From: Gyrodactylus bullatarudis | Taxonomy: Eukaryota; Platyhelminthes; Monogenea; Gyrodactylidea; Gyrodactylidae | Direction of reading: 5' to 3' | Length of the DNA: 64,000 bases | NCBI GenBank assembly: GCA_012064415.1 | Contig: SSNU01000109.1 | Coordinates: forward strand, 168,578 to 232,577 | In this document: in pieces, positions 13,356-26,478 of the stretch | Layout: every line of letters begins with the position of its first letter | Numbering within the stretch: the first letter of the stretch is position 1 | The notes under the pieces: generated by a model | What the model saw: only the letters and a program-made list of their open reading frames with translations | Database searches by the model: none | What the model was told of the DNA's origin: nothing | Translations under genes and position numbers: made by a program

Positions 13356-16300
13356 TCTATATATGATACTAATTCGGCCACTATTTAAATTTTTGAATTG
13401 TTCACGATGAAAGATTAGAGAAGCAATGGCGTCATCTTATTTTTTCGTGATATTGAGAATAAAAAATTATTCTTTTCGCCTTCCTAGTGTGGTAATTTCA
13501 TCAACATATTTATTATTAACTTTCACACGTTTTTACGCGAAGAAATACAGTCGCACGCAAAGTAAATTAAATTAATTCCCTTTTAATCAAGACTACCTGC
13601 TATGATTCAAAATAAGAAGGATAAATACAAATGAAGCAATGATATTTATATGTATCCCTCTGAGATGAAGAGTTATTTCTTAAAAAAAAACTAACTTCAA
13701 GAAAAAAATTTATTCTGTTAATTAATTTTCGTGCAAGAAGACAGTATTGGGCCAAACGTTTCGACGGTGATTGTCTTCACACCGTCTTCTTCCATTGTAC
13801 AAGCTCGTCAAACACAAAATACAATTTGTAAGTTTTCATCACCGTCGAATCGTTTGCATTATCAACGTCTAATAATTCTAATATTACTAATAAAACTAAT
13901 TTTAGATCCCTTTTTAATGAATGAGAAAATGGTCTGTGATTAAAGTTTTCATATTCTTATATAACTCTCTGAAATAAAATTGAATAGGAGAAAATTTCTT
14001 GCGGAAAATGATCGTGTACGAGTAAAAGGATTGAAATGGAATTTATGTTCGGAATAAAAATTTCAATTTTCTTCAAATTTATTTAGCTAAATCAAAGGTT
14101 ATAAAATTCTTGGTGAGAAACAAAAAAGACATTGAAATATTGTCAATAAAAGGAGTATTCTCTCTAGAAATGGTAGAAAGAAAAGAGAGAATTGAAACAG
14201 GAAGTGAACCAGATGAGGTATCGTTTTCAGGGTACTATATATATTGCCCAACCTTTTTCTTCCCTCCTGTCTCTCTCTCTCTTTCAATGTTCTCATATAT
14301 AGAGCAAAATTATACTCTATCGTCATCATCCGTATGATTATTCCTATTGTGTGATGCAGTAAATTTTTGATTTCTTCACTCTTTGAAAAAGTGTAGTACT
14401 TTTTGTTAAAGACTATTGCAAACTGAACAACTGTTTCAATTTCCCGTCTATTCACTTTTTTACGTATCTAGAATTTTCAAATACATCAGATAACCGAGAG
14501 TTAAATATTCTAGACACTTGATCAGAAAAAAATGGCCCTAGACATTCAAGTTAAAATTCTATTTTTCAATCAAATTCAAATTGTTTTGTGGACTATTTTC
14601 GTAAATTTCGTATAAGTTATTCGTAAAAATATTGGCCCAATAATATTGACTATTGACTGTGAATTCGGAAGTTTTTCTAATTTTAAATAAATTTTATTGA
14701 AAGACAGACTATTCTTTTAATTAACGTGGTAATGAAAAAAAAATTGCCTTATTCTACTCTAGGCTAAGGTGTACTCAAGAGTTCAAAGGTCTATACGGTT
14801 CCTATCTACATCTGCCATCATTAATTGAATTTACCTGATTCAACTGCTTTTTCAAATTCTAACATCAAGGTTAGATTTGAGACTTGACCTGTGATCAGAC
14901 TAGCGGTTTTGAGTGACTTGAGTATTTTCGATACAGTTTATTCAGGGTTGAATGTTCAAACTAAACATATCATTCTATCGATTTGATTCAAAAATTATTA
15001 TTCGGTAAAAACTCCACATTAAGCTGTGATTCTTAACTTATGACCGAAGAAAATATTTCTACAAGTTAAAAAACCCGGTTTTTATCAGAAATTCTTAGTT
15101 AATTCGAAAACAATCATCAGACAAGCCAATGAGTGTGACTGCAAGAACGTTGATTTCAAGTGGCCTGATATGAAAGAGGGTACTCCGTTCAGATACATCT
15201 TTTGTATTTTGTGTCGTTCTCACATAAACAAGCATAACTTACTCACCCCCACAACTGGTGTGTATTCCTTGTCATATAAAAAACTCATTCCTCAAAACTT
15301 AACCGATCATAAATTCGGACGAGAAATCTTTTTAGCTTTCGATTGATATTATTCTACGAATTTTAGAACCTGAGAAAATAAGAATAATTTCTAAGTAACT
15401 TGTAAAAACTTTCTATTGCTATGGGGGCCACAAAACTAAATATTTTTTAAATAAATAGCACCATTGAAATCAGCGTAAAATTCTGAACAAAAAATGTGAA
15501 AATCAGCCTAGTAAAAAAATTTTTCTTCAATTTGATGACTGATGTAAATTGGCAAAAGTAGATTTAATTGGAATAATTTCCTTAAGCTCTTCACAAAAGG
15601 TTGCTCATATTCCAATTAAATAAATTTTACTAAAATTTATTGAAGATTTCAGATTTCATCATGAATCAAATTTTTTTGTTTCTAATTCAATTTTCTGTGA
15701 TATAATTTTGAATATTAACTTTAGTTTAATAAAAGAAACTGGATTTGTTTCTCAACAAATTCCCAGGACTATTCAACAGATACCAGACCAGAAGTACATG
15801 TATTAATTCTTGTTTATTGTTGAACCATAACAATGATTCCTTCAACACAAGAAAAACACTAATAAATAAGAAAATCTACATCCCTTATCTCACGGTTCAC
15901 ATTGATCACCCCGATACAGTTTGTCATTTCTTCTCGGAATTCAGTTTACATTATTTGAAAAAAATCAATTTCAACACTTGTTCTAATACTTTTGTGTTAA
16001 AAAATTGACAGTAAGATTTGTAAATGATAAATTATATTAGGAGTGTTAAAATCTTACTAACCATTCTGAAATATTTTCGGTTAAATATCACCAGAGTGAT
16101 TAACAAGCTAAATTTTCCTGTTCATCTTCTTGTGAAAGAATTTTTTCACTTTTGTCTCCTTATTCCATGTATCGGAGTGAGAAAAAGTGGAATGATATTT
16201 TTCTCTAGTTGTTCCTAGTAAACTTTTACAGAAATATTTATCTCTAGCCTAAAAGATTATTTTATAGAGAAACTCTTTCTTTGCCTTGGTATTTCTAGTG

Positions 16301-17025
16301 ATTTCGGATTAATCTCGAGTTAAGATTGCTTTTATTGGTAAATAAATACTTTTGAATATTAATCATGCCATTTATAAATTTTTAATTTGTAATTCATACT
16401 CTTAAAAATTAAGAAATAGATTTTTTTTATAAATAGTTATCAGGAGAGGAGTTTTTTATAGTTACATTTCTAACTTTTTAAAATGAACATTTCTAATTAG
16501 ACTGTTAGTAAATTATGAAAAGTTTTGAGAAAACTCGTTTAAATTCAAAACTTCTAACCATCCCGCTATATTTAATATTATCCACAAATGGAATTACATG
16601 TTTATTTTGTGAAACATCATAATACATATACTGCTTATGTAGATTTGTACTTTTGAAACAGCAGGATTTCTCCATATTAATGTAGCCATATTTTTATTGG
16701 GTGTCAAAATTCCTCGCAATGAAAATTATTTTCAGATTCCATATAAGATATCAATGAAATCTTCATTTGTTATGATGAGCTAGAATGCAGTGAAATAAAC
16801 ATCAAAGTAACGTTATGTTTATTGAAGGTATGAGAAACTTAATATTGTAATAATACTACAATGATCCTGTTGTTTTATATTCAAAATATAAATCATTAGA
16901 ATAAAACACAAATGAATCGGAATGACTTGGAATTTCCTCTCTGTCCACTGCAGACTTTTCAAGTCTGAGAATCCCTCTTTATTCTTTTGTTGATCAATAA
17001 AAAATTATATATTTTTGAGATTTAA
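13356..17025. other. Spacer without supported genes
   Basis: AT-rich DNA with weak open frames only. A perfect 7-bp hairpin with GAAAC flank lies at 13763-13786. A frame at 15745-16008 has a vague resemblance to the end of a Penelope-type reverse transcriptase but is too weak to call. Nothing else was seen. Confidence 0.35.
13763..13786 (-). other. Stable hairpin with hammerhead-like flank
   Basis: On the minus strand GACGGTG-TGAAGACAAT-CACCGTC is immediately followed by GAAACG and preceded by GAA. A decayed relative containing GAAGACAATCAC lies near 44390. The GAAAC after a stem recalls hammerhead stem II, but no CTGANGA is present. Confidence 0.35.
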
Positions 17026-17241
17026 CCCTTTTGGTGCCGATGGACATATATGTTCATTTTCCAATTTTCTTGAACCTTCATAACTCTACCAGTTTGATAG
17101 GTTTCTGGATCAATTCAAGTTTAAATTGAAGCCCACAATGTGAACTTGCATTAATAATATTTTTGGCCAAATAACTTGGTATCTTCATAGCTAAATTTTG
17201 GTTTTTATAAAAATTGTGAAATAGTCTCGGCACCGAAAGGG
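17026..17241. mobile_element. piggyBac-type MITE (216 bp)
   Basis: Ends CCCTTTTGGTGCCGA and TCGGCACCGAAAGGG are inverted and are flanked on both sides by TTAA (17022-17025, 17242-17245), the hallmark target site of piggyBac transposons. No coding capacity. Relics of the same family: about 690-840 and about 27317-27390. Confidence 0.8.
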
Positions 17242-18724
17242 TTAAGAAGCTGTTCGGCAAAAAATATTCTCAACTCAAATAGAATAGAGTCTATCCATAC
17301 TTTTAGCTAATACAAAATGGATGTGCAAAGCTTATGTTTGAGTGTATCTGGCCTAACAATATATTACTGAACTTTTGATTCTATTATCCTATTTTTGCAC
17401 TTAATCCAGGTGACTACTAGAAATAAAAGAGCTTTGACAGCTAAAGGTATGACAACCTATTTAACTAACAGCAAGATTTATTAGTTCTTTTGATGCTAAT
17501 TTTAACCTCACCCTCTTCCGATATTACCCAAGTCTGAATTGAATTATAATTTGAATATGAATTATTAATTGAGTTTTTATTATTCCATGTTACCATGATA
17601 AATTTTATTGAAAAAAACCAGTTTCAGTTTGATTCTATCATGGATCAAGAAAATTTTTCGAGTAATGACTTTACCCAAAATACAACGCTAATTCCTTAAA
17701 AAACTGGCGGTTTGTTTTTAATAAGGGCATATCAAATGATTTAACTCTTAAATTAGGTTCAGGTACAAGAGAATTTAAACTAATTCTAGCACTTTCAATC
17801 GTAACTTTCTGGTTTTACTAAAGCAGTATTTTTAGAGTCGCGTTCTTTTTGGTGATGATTAAAATCTTGCAACTTACTTCGACTTCTGGATTATCTGAAA
17901 TTGAAAAAAAATTTATTCAAATTATCAAGCTAATGTCATCTTTCATTCAAGAGACATTTAAAGAATTATTTAAAAATGACACCTTAATAAGTCGACCTTA
18001 GATTAAATATATACTTGGTTGAACAAGTTGAAATTTAAATTCAATCAAACTTAATTCCATTCAAATGTTTGAATGTCTCGTTGGAGCCAGAGAAGGCTGG
18101 ATGGGTATTATTCATAGTTTAGTAATAGGATAGGGCGTTAAAAAACATAACAATTAATGATTATTTATGAGAAAAGTATGAGCTTAAAAACTTGCTGAAT
18201 AGGAATCACCATTGGAAATTTAAATAGAAAAGTATCAGTAGTGATCATTGTAGAATGAAATTATTTGAAAAGCGTACAAGTTCAAAGTGGTTTCCTCTCC
18301 TTTCTACTTACCTAGCTACCTACCTATCTGCCTAGTTAACTTCAAACCAATAAAGAAAAATAATAATAAATAGCCTAGAAGAATAGATTTCTACTAAACA
18401 AGCTTTATCATATTTACTTAACAAAAAAGCTTTTAATCTCAAACAAGATCCGGTTCATTTTCACATTACTTATAATAGGAGCTGATGATAATATTAATTA
18501 CTAGCAGAGAGATGGATACTTCTTCTTTTCTATTAGATATCATCATCATCGTCATCCGCTTTAACAAACAAGATCCTTGTCTGACATGTTAAACGTTTTA
18601 GATTATCTAGACAAATTGATTGCATGTCTTGTACATACATCATTCAAGAGTTAGAATAGAAGATTATGCTCAACTGTTTTTTAGAAATTCAACCAATACT
18701 TTCCCTTATTTTTTAATGATTAAA

Positions 18725-19195
18725 ATTTTTATTGATTTGAAAGTTTGAAGTTTCTCAAAAGAGGTTTTTCAGGATCAAGATTAAACAAGAAAATCAATTA
18801 AACTGAATCCTATCTGATGCATAGCCTTATTATCGTTTAGGAGCTAAAATTCGATTTTCTGTACATATTCACTACTTGAGAAAATTGGGTAACTGCCGGT
18901 AATTTGACGGTGCTAGTCAGCTTTCTTGTCTAATCTTGATCCTGAAAAACCACTTTTGATCAACCTCCAACTTTCAAATAAATAAAAAAATTTCAGTTCA
19001 AAGTTCGAAAAAATGTGATTTTGGTGACAAATCGAAAAAAAATTCATAAAAATATTTTTTTTTGGATTTTTTTCTTCAACTGGTAAAAGTAGGCAACATG
19101 AGAAGGATTCCAAAAAATCTTTTAAAAATTCGAATTCTTCATGAAAAAATCATAGATCCCCAATTTCATATCAACCAACTTTATATTAAACATTT
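18725..19195. repeat. Palindromic repeat family P, left arm shortened
   Basis: CAGGATCAAGATTAAACAAG on the left pairs with CTTGTCTAATCTTGATCCTG on the right. The right arm continues to CATATCAACCAACTTTATAT without a left partner. Same family as 42053-42782 and 62345-62872. The preceding spacer 17246-18724 holds nothing I recognise. Confidence 0.7.
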
Positions 19196-19296
19196 CTGAA
19201 AATAATAAAAACAGAAAAGTTAAATTCAATGTTTATCTACAATTATATTTCTAGGTTATTAGGTAATATCAAGTAAGGATTCATTGCTAAATTACT

Positions 19297-20926
19297 ATAC
19301 CTTTTTCATGTGAATTTCGTACAATTCAGTTTTCAATTTCGTAAAATTCCATCAAATAAAAATATTTTCAGATGGTTATCGTACTAAAGGGTAATGAATT
19401 TCGTAAATTTACAAATCGTTTTCGTGAAATAATTTCTATCGTAAAATTTTGTGTTATTTTTCGATTCAAATTTGTAAACTGAGGTTTTCTATTTCGTAAA
19501 TTTACAAATGGTTTTCATAAAACTAGATAATCAATTTCGCATATTAAAATAAATTTATTTATTCTTTCAAGTCTCTTAATTCTGTAACAACTCGATAGTA
19601 TTTTTCAACATGATAACAAAAAGAACTTATTTTATCATTAGTTATTAATAGCTTTGCTCTATTTGCAAACTCTTCAAGTTTTTGTAACCAAAACTCTTGG
19701 ATTGATAATCCAGGCTGTCTCCTGAAAGCTAAAAGCTGGGGTCGTTCATCAGCTAATATTTTCTTAACTTCTGTTTTGTATACACTCCATATTTTTTCTA
19801 TAGGATTCTATAAGTATGAATATGGAGCTAGGCGTAGTATTTTTACATCTGCTTCGTTTATAGCTTCTTCGACATCACTGTGAGAAGGTGCGTTATCAAT
19901 TATTATCGTCATGGGTTGATAGTCCTTTCTCTCTTGCTTTCTGAATTAGCTCCTGAACCCATTGTGTAAATTGTGGTTTTTTTATGGAACCCCGTTGTAT
20001 AGAAAAATGGACTAACCGGTTCATTGAAATAGCCCCGAATGTGTGTAAATTTTGTCCTTTAGAATTTGTATTTACCACATTCGCTCTCGTTCCAACAAGT
20101 GAACGACCTTCTTTACGTTTACAAAATAGGTTAAAATTTGTCTCATCTAACCATATTACGTGGCGCCCGGCAGCTCTGTCTTGTATCATTTCTGAGAGAA
20201 TTCTTTCGAGCTATCTTATTCTCCAAACAATTCATGCCGATGGGTAATTTCTTACTTCTTTCAAAGTGTAAATCAATCATGTCTTTACATTGAGTGAGTG
20301 TTGCTTGAACGTTTTCTTCAATAAAAATTGGTGAGAGCATTAATAATATCGGGAGTTTTTTTAATCCGTTTGCATCCTCCCTTGGGAAGTGGAGCGGGTC
20401 GAAGTTCAAGTATCTTTTCGCGGACCTTATTTTGGTGCTTATGATAGGGATGCATTTTATATAATGAATAAAACCGTACTGAAGAGAAACTCAATGACTT
20501 AATTGAATTAAAATTATTTTGTTAAACGATAAAGAAAAAATATTAAATTAAGATAATAATGATAAGGATGATAAAATATATTATGAAAAGCCAACAGATA
20601 AGATTTAATTATATTTTTGTACTCTTTACGAAATTGATTATCTAGTTTTATGAAAACCATTTGTAAATTTACGAAATAGAAAACCTCAGTTTACAAATTT
20701 GAATCGAAAAATAACACAAAATTTTACGTTAGAAATTATTTCACGAAAACGATTTGTAAATTTACGAAATTCATTACCCTTTAGTACGAAAACCATCTGA
20801 AAATATTTTTATTTGATGAATGAATTTATTATACATACGAAAACGATTTGAAAACTTACAATATTCAATTGGAATTTTACGAAATTGAAAACTGAATTGT
20901 ACGAAATTCACCTGAAAAAGGCATAG
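19297..20926 (-). mobile_element. Tc1/mariner-type (IS630 superfamily) transposon with long TIRs
   Basis: Terminal inverted repeats of about 250-310 bp bracket a broken transposase. The left TIR spans roughly 19297-19550 and the right 20640-20926. Outer sequence AATTTCGTACAATTCAG is common to both. Each TIR contains at least two internal copies of a CGTAAATTTACAAAT-type unit. The right TIR has about 60 extra bases. Left edge has TATA, consistent with a TA target, not proven. Confidence 0.75.
19559..20455 (-). pseudogene. Tc1/mariner-type DDE transposase, decayed
   Basis: Starts MHPYHKHQNKVREKILEL and ends RDLKE before TAA. The catalytic regions are recognisable: WLDETNF (first Asp), IDNAPSH (second Asp) and NPIEKIW (Glu), with 32 residues between second Asp and Glu. 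Reading needs at least two frame changes (near 20330 and 20190) and crosses a TAG just before NPIEK, so it is not functional. Flanked by the long TIRs of its own element. Confidence 0.82.
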
Positions 20927-22649
20927 TATAGGTTCTATTAGTTAATTTCAATTTCAACTAAATGATAATTTTAATAAACTATCTGAACCTACTTAAAAGA
21001 AGTTGACTAATCTCTTATCATACTGTGTAACTAAAAGAAGTTTTTGAAAATATTTTTTGGAATAAAGGATCAAAAATTATTGATTTTCCTCAAAACCCAC
21101 TTCTACAGTGTAGGGGATTAATTTCTGTAAACTATTCAAGGGAAATACTCGTCATCATCAGCAGAAATCTTCTTTTTCTTATGAGTAAGGATTAGAGGAA
21201 ACATTCTCAAAAGAAATATTCCCATCTCATCAATTGAGAACCAACTTTATATATTTTTTATGTGGATTCATGGAAAAAAACAATCTCTGTACTTGAAAAA
21301 ATATTTAAAACAATGATGATGTATTTAATATATATATCCTACCAAATAGTAGTAATAATAATAATGATAATATTTACCTATATTTCCTGATATGTTACTT
21401 TGTGGAGGAGTAGTAGTAAGCAGGGAAGATTTAATAAGAGTTCTCTCTTTCTTAGAAGAGAAATCCTCCTTTTCAACAACAACAACAACAAAAAAATCCT
21501 ATTTCCTGGTTCTGTATGTGAATGGAAATCTTTCTTCCCCAAAGGTATGTTGAGAGAAAAACAAAACTCAATCTTTCTCAAATTGATGAATTTTTTTTCT
21601 TTCATTCCAAGATTTGGTTCTTCTTCGTTAATTAATTTTTCAAAATTATTTCAATAAACTGGAATTTATTAATTTATTCGATTCTCATCATCATCATCAT
21701 CTTAATTCTTTGTCATTCCACTGGTTCATTTCTATCACGTAAAACCTAGTTGATACAAATATGGGAATTTACTATTTTCCAGAAATAAATCTTTAGAGTA
21801 AACACAGGAACACAAATATGTTTTGGATATCATATTGATATGAACCGAATGGTTTTTGAAAAAAATTCAGATAGTTCAGTGTTTAATGGCTTTAGCTATC
21901 TGAAATCAACACAAAGAAGACTACTATATGATTCTGAACTCATAAGAAAGTTTAGAGAGATCATTTATTCAAAATCTATTCGAGTTTCATTTTATCCATT
22001 GAATACAAGTGAAATACGTTCGTATTTTTGATAGCAAATCCGGAACCAAAGAGTTTCCCTAAGAAGATCTGAAATGTTTAACATACTGATAAATAAATGC
22101 CCCTACAGAAAGTGTTTGACTTTTTTACATCTAAGCTGTTTCGAATAATATCATGACACACTTTCAAAACATTATCATGGTGGAGAATATTAATTTTAGT
22201 TGATTCTATATTACAGACTTAATCATGATCATTAAACTGGCATGACTTCTCTAACTAGAGATAAAATTTTGCTTTCAGGTAATATTCTATATTTAAATAA
22301 ATAGAGATATATGTTCTTGAATAATTTTTACGATTTATCTTTGAAATAAGATAAAATGATAATGAAATTTTGCACAATGTTTAAATCTATCACCTTGATC
22401 GATGCAAATTTAATTATTAATTATACAAACAATGAAATATAATTCCAGGAAATAGTCAAAACCGCATTTTATTTCTTCTGATACAAATGTTTATCTTCGA
22501 GATTTTTTTTATGTTTAGGTTCAGCAATATTTTGGAACATTGATTAACATGTCTATGGCAAAATATAAAGCTTTCACTTTTGCTTGGGGAAAATTTATTT
22601 AAAATTTAAATTTAACTCCAACTTCTGGAGCTTTTTATATCAAGGAATT
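20927..22649. other. Spacer between Tc1-type element and cadherin gene
   Basis: Contains short CAA and CAT microsatellites (about 21475 and 21690) and AT-rich DNA. No coding region or repeat family recognised. Confidence 0.35.
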
Positions 22650-22749
22650 ATCAAAGAGGACGAAAGTTAACCAGAAAACCTACAACAAACATTCCGCATG
22701 AAAGGGTCGAGATATGAAAATTAAGAAGGATAAATCATGATAAACATAC

Positions 22750-25700
22750 CTTGACTGTTAATATTATTATTGATAGGTAGCTGATGCTTCATGGAATTGA
22801 TCTTGTTTTGTCGTATGTGAGCATACAACATGAATAGGATAATGATGATGAAGAACAGAAATATGGAGATTGCTATTCCACAGAGAATTGGAAATGTCTT
22901 GTTACCAAGGATTCGGTGAAAAGATAAAATGGAACGTTTGTCATTCTTAAGATCATCTTGAGTGCCCTTGTAAGTAGAATCTTGGCTTGGATCAAAATAT
23001 TGAATGTAAATAACTGTCTTTGAACGTTTGGGAGTGATGCTCAAATCACTTGCAATAATTTCAAGCTTATCAAGTGAACGAATCCGATGGAAAGCACTTG
23101 AAGAGCTGGGAATCAACTTTTGAGACAGAAATATCTGACCATTTTCATGAATCGAATAGAATCTCTTGTACGAGTTGATATCTACAACTTTCTCATTATG
23201 AAAATCTCCGTTAAAACTAAATATAACTGTACCATTCTCCAATAGGTCAGGATCTTCAGCGTATACCTATAGATGGAGAGTTTATAATTAATTTTGTCAT
23301 GCAAATTGAAAACTTGGAAAAAATATAAATCTATAATACAATGAACATTGATGCTCATTGATTTATTGCAGTGAATGCCCAGCTGTCAGGAATCAGGAGA
23401 AGAAAAGTCATTGACATTTTTCCCTTGGAAAAAAGGAAATCGAATGACAATTTTTCATCTTACCCTTGTGATTTCCGTTTCGGTTGGTGTGTCAAGTGAT
23501 ATACTGAGATATTTATACTTTGAGCTGCTTCCTTGACTGGAGTCAGATTTACTTATAAACTTTGGAGCATTATCATTTCGATCAAGGACCTGGAGGGTTA
23601 TTGTTTCTGTAGAAGACAGTCTCACAGGATGTCCCTCGTCTTCGAGAATTATTTCCAATTGTATAACTGGATGGACTTCTCTATCTAGCCGCCCATGTAC
23701 GTAGAGGATGTTGCCGTCTTTGATACTCTAGAATTTCATGTAAAATTGAATCAGTTATCTGTCTATTTTTCAAGGATTCTCGAAATGATAACTTTTATGC
23801 TTTTATAACTCGTTGTAAGAAATTAAGAAACAATATTTCTCACAACAAGATACTAACAAAATGCAAGTATATTTCTTGTATTTAGGAAACATAATTTTGG
23901 CTAAGCTTTCTTTCTTATCTAATCTGATGTTTTATTAAATATATTCCTCTTACGAATATTGAATTTGGTTCTTTCAGTCGGAATTTGACTGTTCCATTTA
24001 ATCCCAAATCTTCGTCCTCTCCGGTTAGCTCGCAAACCTCATGACGTAAAATCTCATTTTCATAACTTTCAACGATCTATAATATAAAGATTGAAGCTTA
24101 TCTATTTTTTCTTTACAAGAATTTCTTAAGAGTAAATTTTTTTCAAAATTATAAACGTAATTAAAATTTTAATGAGTTTTAATAAATTTACTTCATAATT
24201 TTTTGAACTTGTCAGTATCGGCTTGCAGTCATTAATATCTGTCAATTGTATGTTGACAGATACTCGATTGGATAACATTGAATTATTTCGATCCTTAGCA
24301 ACAACATAGAAGGAATAAGTATCCTTAGTTTCACGGTCTAGTTGGGAAATAACTTTTATCTCGGCTTTCTCTGTTAAAGTGAATGGTAATATCCATGAGT
24401 CATCCAAGGTCTTTTCGATCTCATAAATTGTTTCGCTATTATCTGCTGAGTCCATGTCAACTGTGAATAGCTGGCCAATGAGTGTGCCGACTTGAGCTGA
24501 TTCGGAAATTTCAAAGGAATAATTCTTCACGGTTTCAATTTCACTCAACTTCAAATTTTCATTATGTTTAAACAGGAAGAAATTTCTTTGAGAGACAAAT
24601 ACCGGCGGATTGTCATTCACATCGAGAATGGGAATTTTCACATTTTCTACTGAAAATCTAATTGGATCACCCTGGTCAGCACATTTTATCGCGAAGGAAT
24701 AAAACTTTTGTGTTTCATAGTCGAAAATTTCATCAGGCTTCAGAAAAATGTTGTAAATTTTACAAGTTGTATTATTCCCGAGGAAACAGTTTCCTTCCTC
24801 AATGATGATTTTATCTCCAGAATCTTCCAGAGAGCAATCAAACTCTGAATTTTTTGACCCGATGCGATCCTTGTCAATAACACTGATGGTTATGAGAATT
24901 GTTTTGGGATATTTTTCATTCTCAAACAGACTGAAATTCAACATTCGAACACTGATTTCAGGTGCGTTGTCGTTGAGATCTTTTATTTTGAAAATGAATT
25001 CAGCGGGCGTCCTCAGTCCACCGCCATCCTCCGCAATAATTATGACCTTTTCTATCTCGGAATCAAGGTTGGAAAAGCCTAAATGATTGATATGCAGAAT
25101 GTTATTCTTAATGAAGAGCCGTTTCGAGAATTTTGAATTCTCCCCAATGGAAAATTTTATAGATTCGCGCTCATTATTAACTTGATCCGGATCAATTGCC
25201 TCCAGAAGAACTAGAGGGTTATTTCTAAGATTTTCCCATACACCAAACTCATAGAAGTATGAGGTTTGAGTATTCTCTGAAACTAGGGAATTTCGTTGAA
25301 CACTCTCGGATTTAGCTGTTTTAAGTCTCTCTGGCCAAATGGGTGCATTATCATTTATATTCTCTACAATTATTCGAATACTTATACTTCCATTAAGACC
25401 ATCTCTATCTTTGGCAATTAGCTGAGCGTTGAATTCTTTCTGACTTTCATAATCCAACTGTTTCTTAACCAATAAACATGGGGACACAGTCTGATTGAAA
25501 AAAACCTCTTCTCTCTTTAAAAACTTTCCAAGATAGCAATACTCCCCAGGGCCGGAGACAAATTCTAGGCTGAAATATTGTTTAAAATTGTCATTATTCA
25601 CTTCCTCAATAGAATAGATTAAATAATTATTCTTTAACGAGTCTTTATCTTTTGCTATTGGTAAAGATATCACTTCATTAATAAGGGCCTGTTCTGAGAG

Positions 25701-26141
25701 TCGAAAAATCTCAAGATTCTTTTTGAACTCGGGACGACAATCGTTGACATCGATAATATAGATAATAAGTGAAAAGTTGATTATATTATGGGAATTTTGT
25801 AAATCCTTCAGGATGATATGAAGGGATATCGGACACTCTTCTTCAAATGAATCTGAACATAGAGACTCTCTGTCGATGGCCTTTTCAATTGCTATATCAC
25901 CGTTATAATTTATTTTTATCCCGAGTTTCTTTGAGTGATCTGGGTTCAATGAAGATGAATCAAGTATTGAAAGATGGGGGTTCGAATTATCTCTCTTTGC
26001 AAGATTTTCATTAACGTATTGAATAATATTAAAAATGGGCTCTTGTAAGATGACACCTTCTTGAACTTTAATACTATGTTGAATTTGAAGAGCGTCTATG
26101 TATTGAGTGAGGTAATAAAGTATCACGATTAATGGGAGCAT
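22750..26141 (-). CDS. Protocadherin-like single-pass cadherin
   Basis: Exons 24192-26141, 23954-24076, 23464-23727 and 22750-23266 join in phase 0 to give about 951 residues. A signal peptide (MLPLIVILYYLTQYIDA) is followed by about seven cadherin (EC) repeats. Calcium-binding linkers are visible as DVNDCRP (about 131), NINDNAP (about 265), DLNDNAP, DVNDNPP, DINDCKP and DRNDNAP, with DRE motifs in between. One transmembrane helix (FPILCGIAISIFLFFIIIILF) precedes a short basic tail. Expected role: calcium-dependent cell-surface adhesion. The first exon holds five EC repeats unbroken, as is usual in protocadherins. The exon ends in phase 1 at a GTATGT donor (22744-22749); a possible last exon at 22651-22679 would add about nine residues and stop, so the cytoplasmic tail could be very short. 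The exact subfamily is not resolved. Confidence 0.88.
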
Positions 26142-26478
26142 TCAAATTTTCAGAGCTAATCTGAATGAAATCCACTAATATACAGAAAAAATAGCCAATA
26201 GAAAGAGACTTTTCTTATATCATCCTTTTAGTGGAGCTTAACTAAGTAAGATTTGAAATTATATAGTAAGATTATTACGCAAGAAACCCAGATCGAATTT
26301 TTTGTTTTTTCTTCACTCAGATTCTCTGAAATTAAAACAATGCTCGCCCAAGCGACGCCTATAACACAAAAATAAAATGTTTTTCATATAACTACTCAAA
26401 AGTAAAAACATAAATAAGGAGAAAAAAAATATATTTCACAATAAATATTTGGGATTTCAATTATGATAATTATTATAA

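Noticed and set aside
13731..13943. 70-codon plus-strand frame
   Set aside because: Overlaps the hairpin repeat at 13763-13786; composition is repeat-like.
15745..16218. Adjacent plus-strand frames that faintly recall Penelope-type reverse-transcriptase ends
   Set aside because: Similarity is too weak and no catalytic motif is present.
24802..25086. 94-codon plus-strand frame opposite the cadherin
   Set aside because: Antisense shadow of the EC-repeat coding strand.
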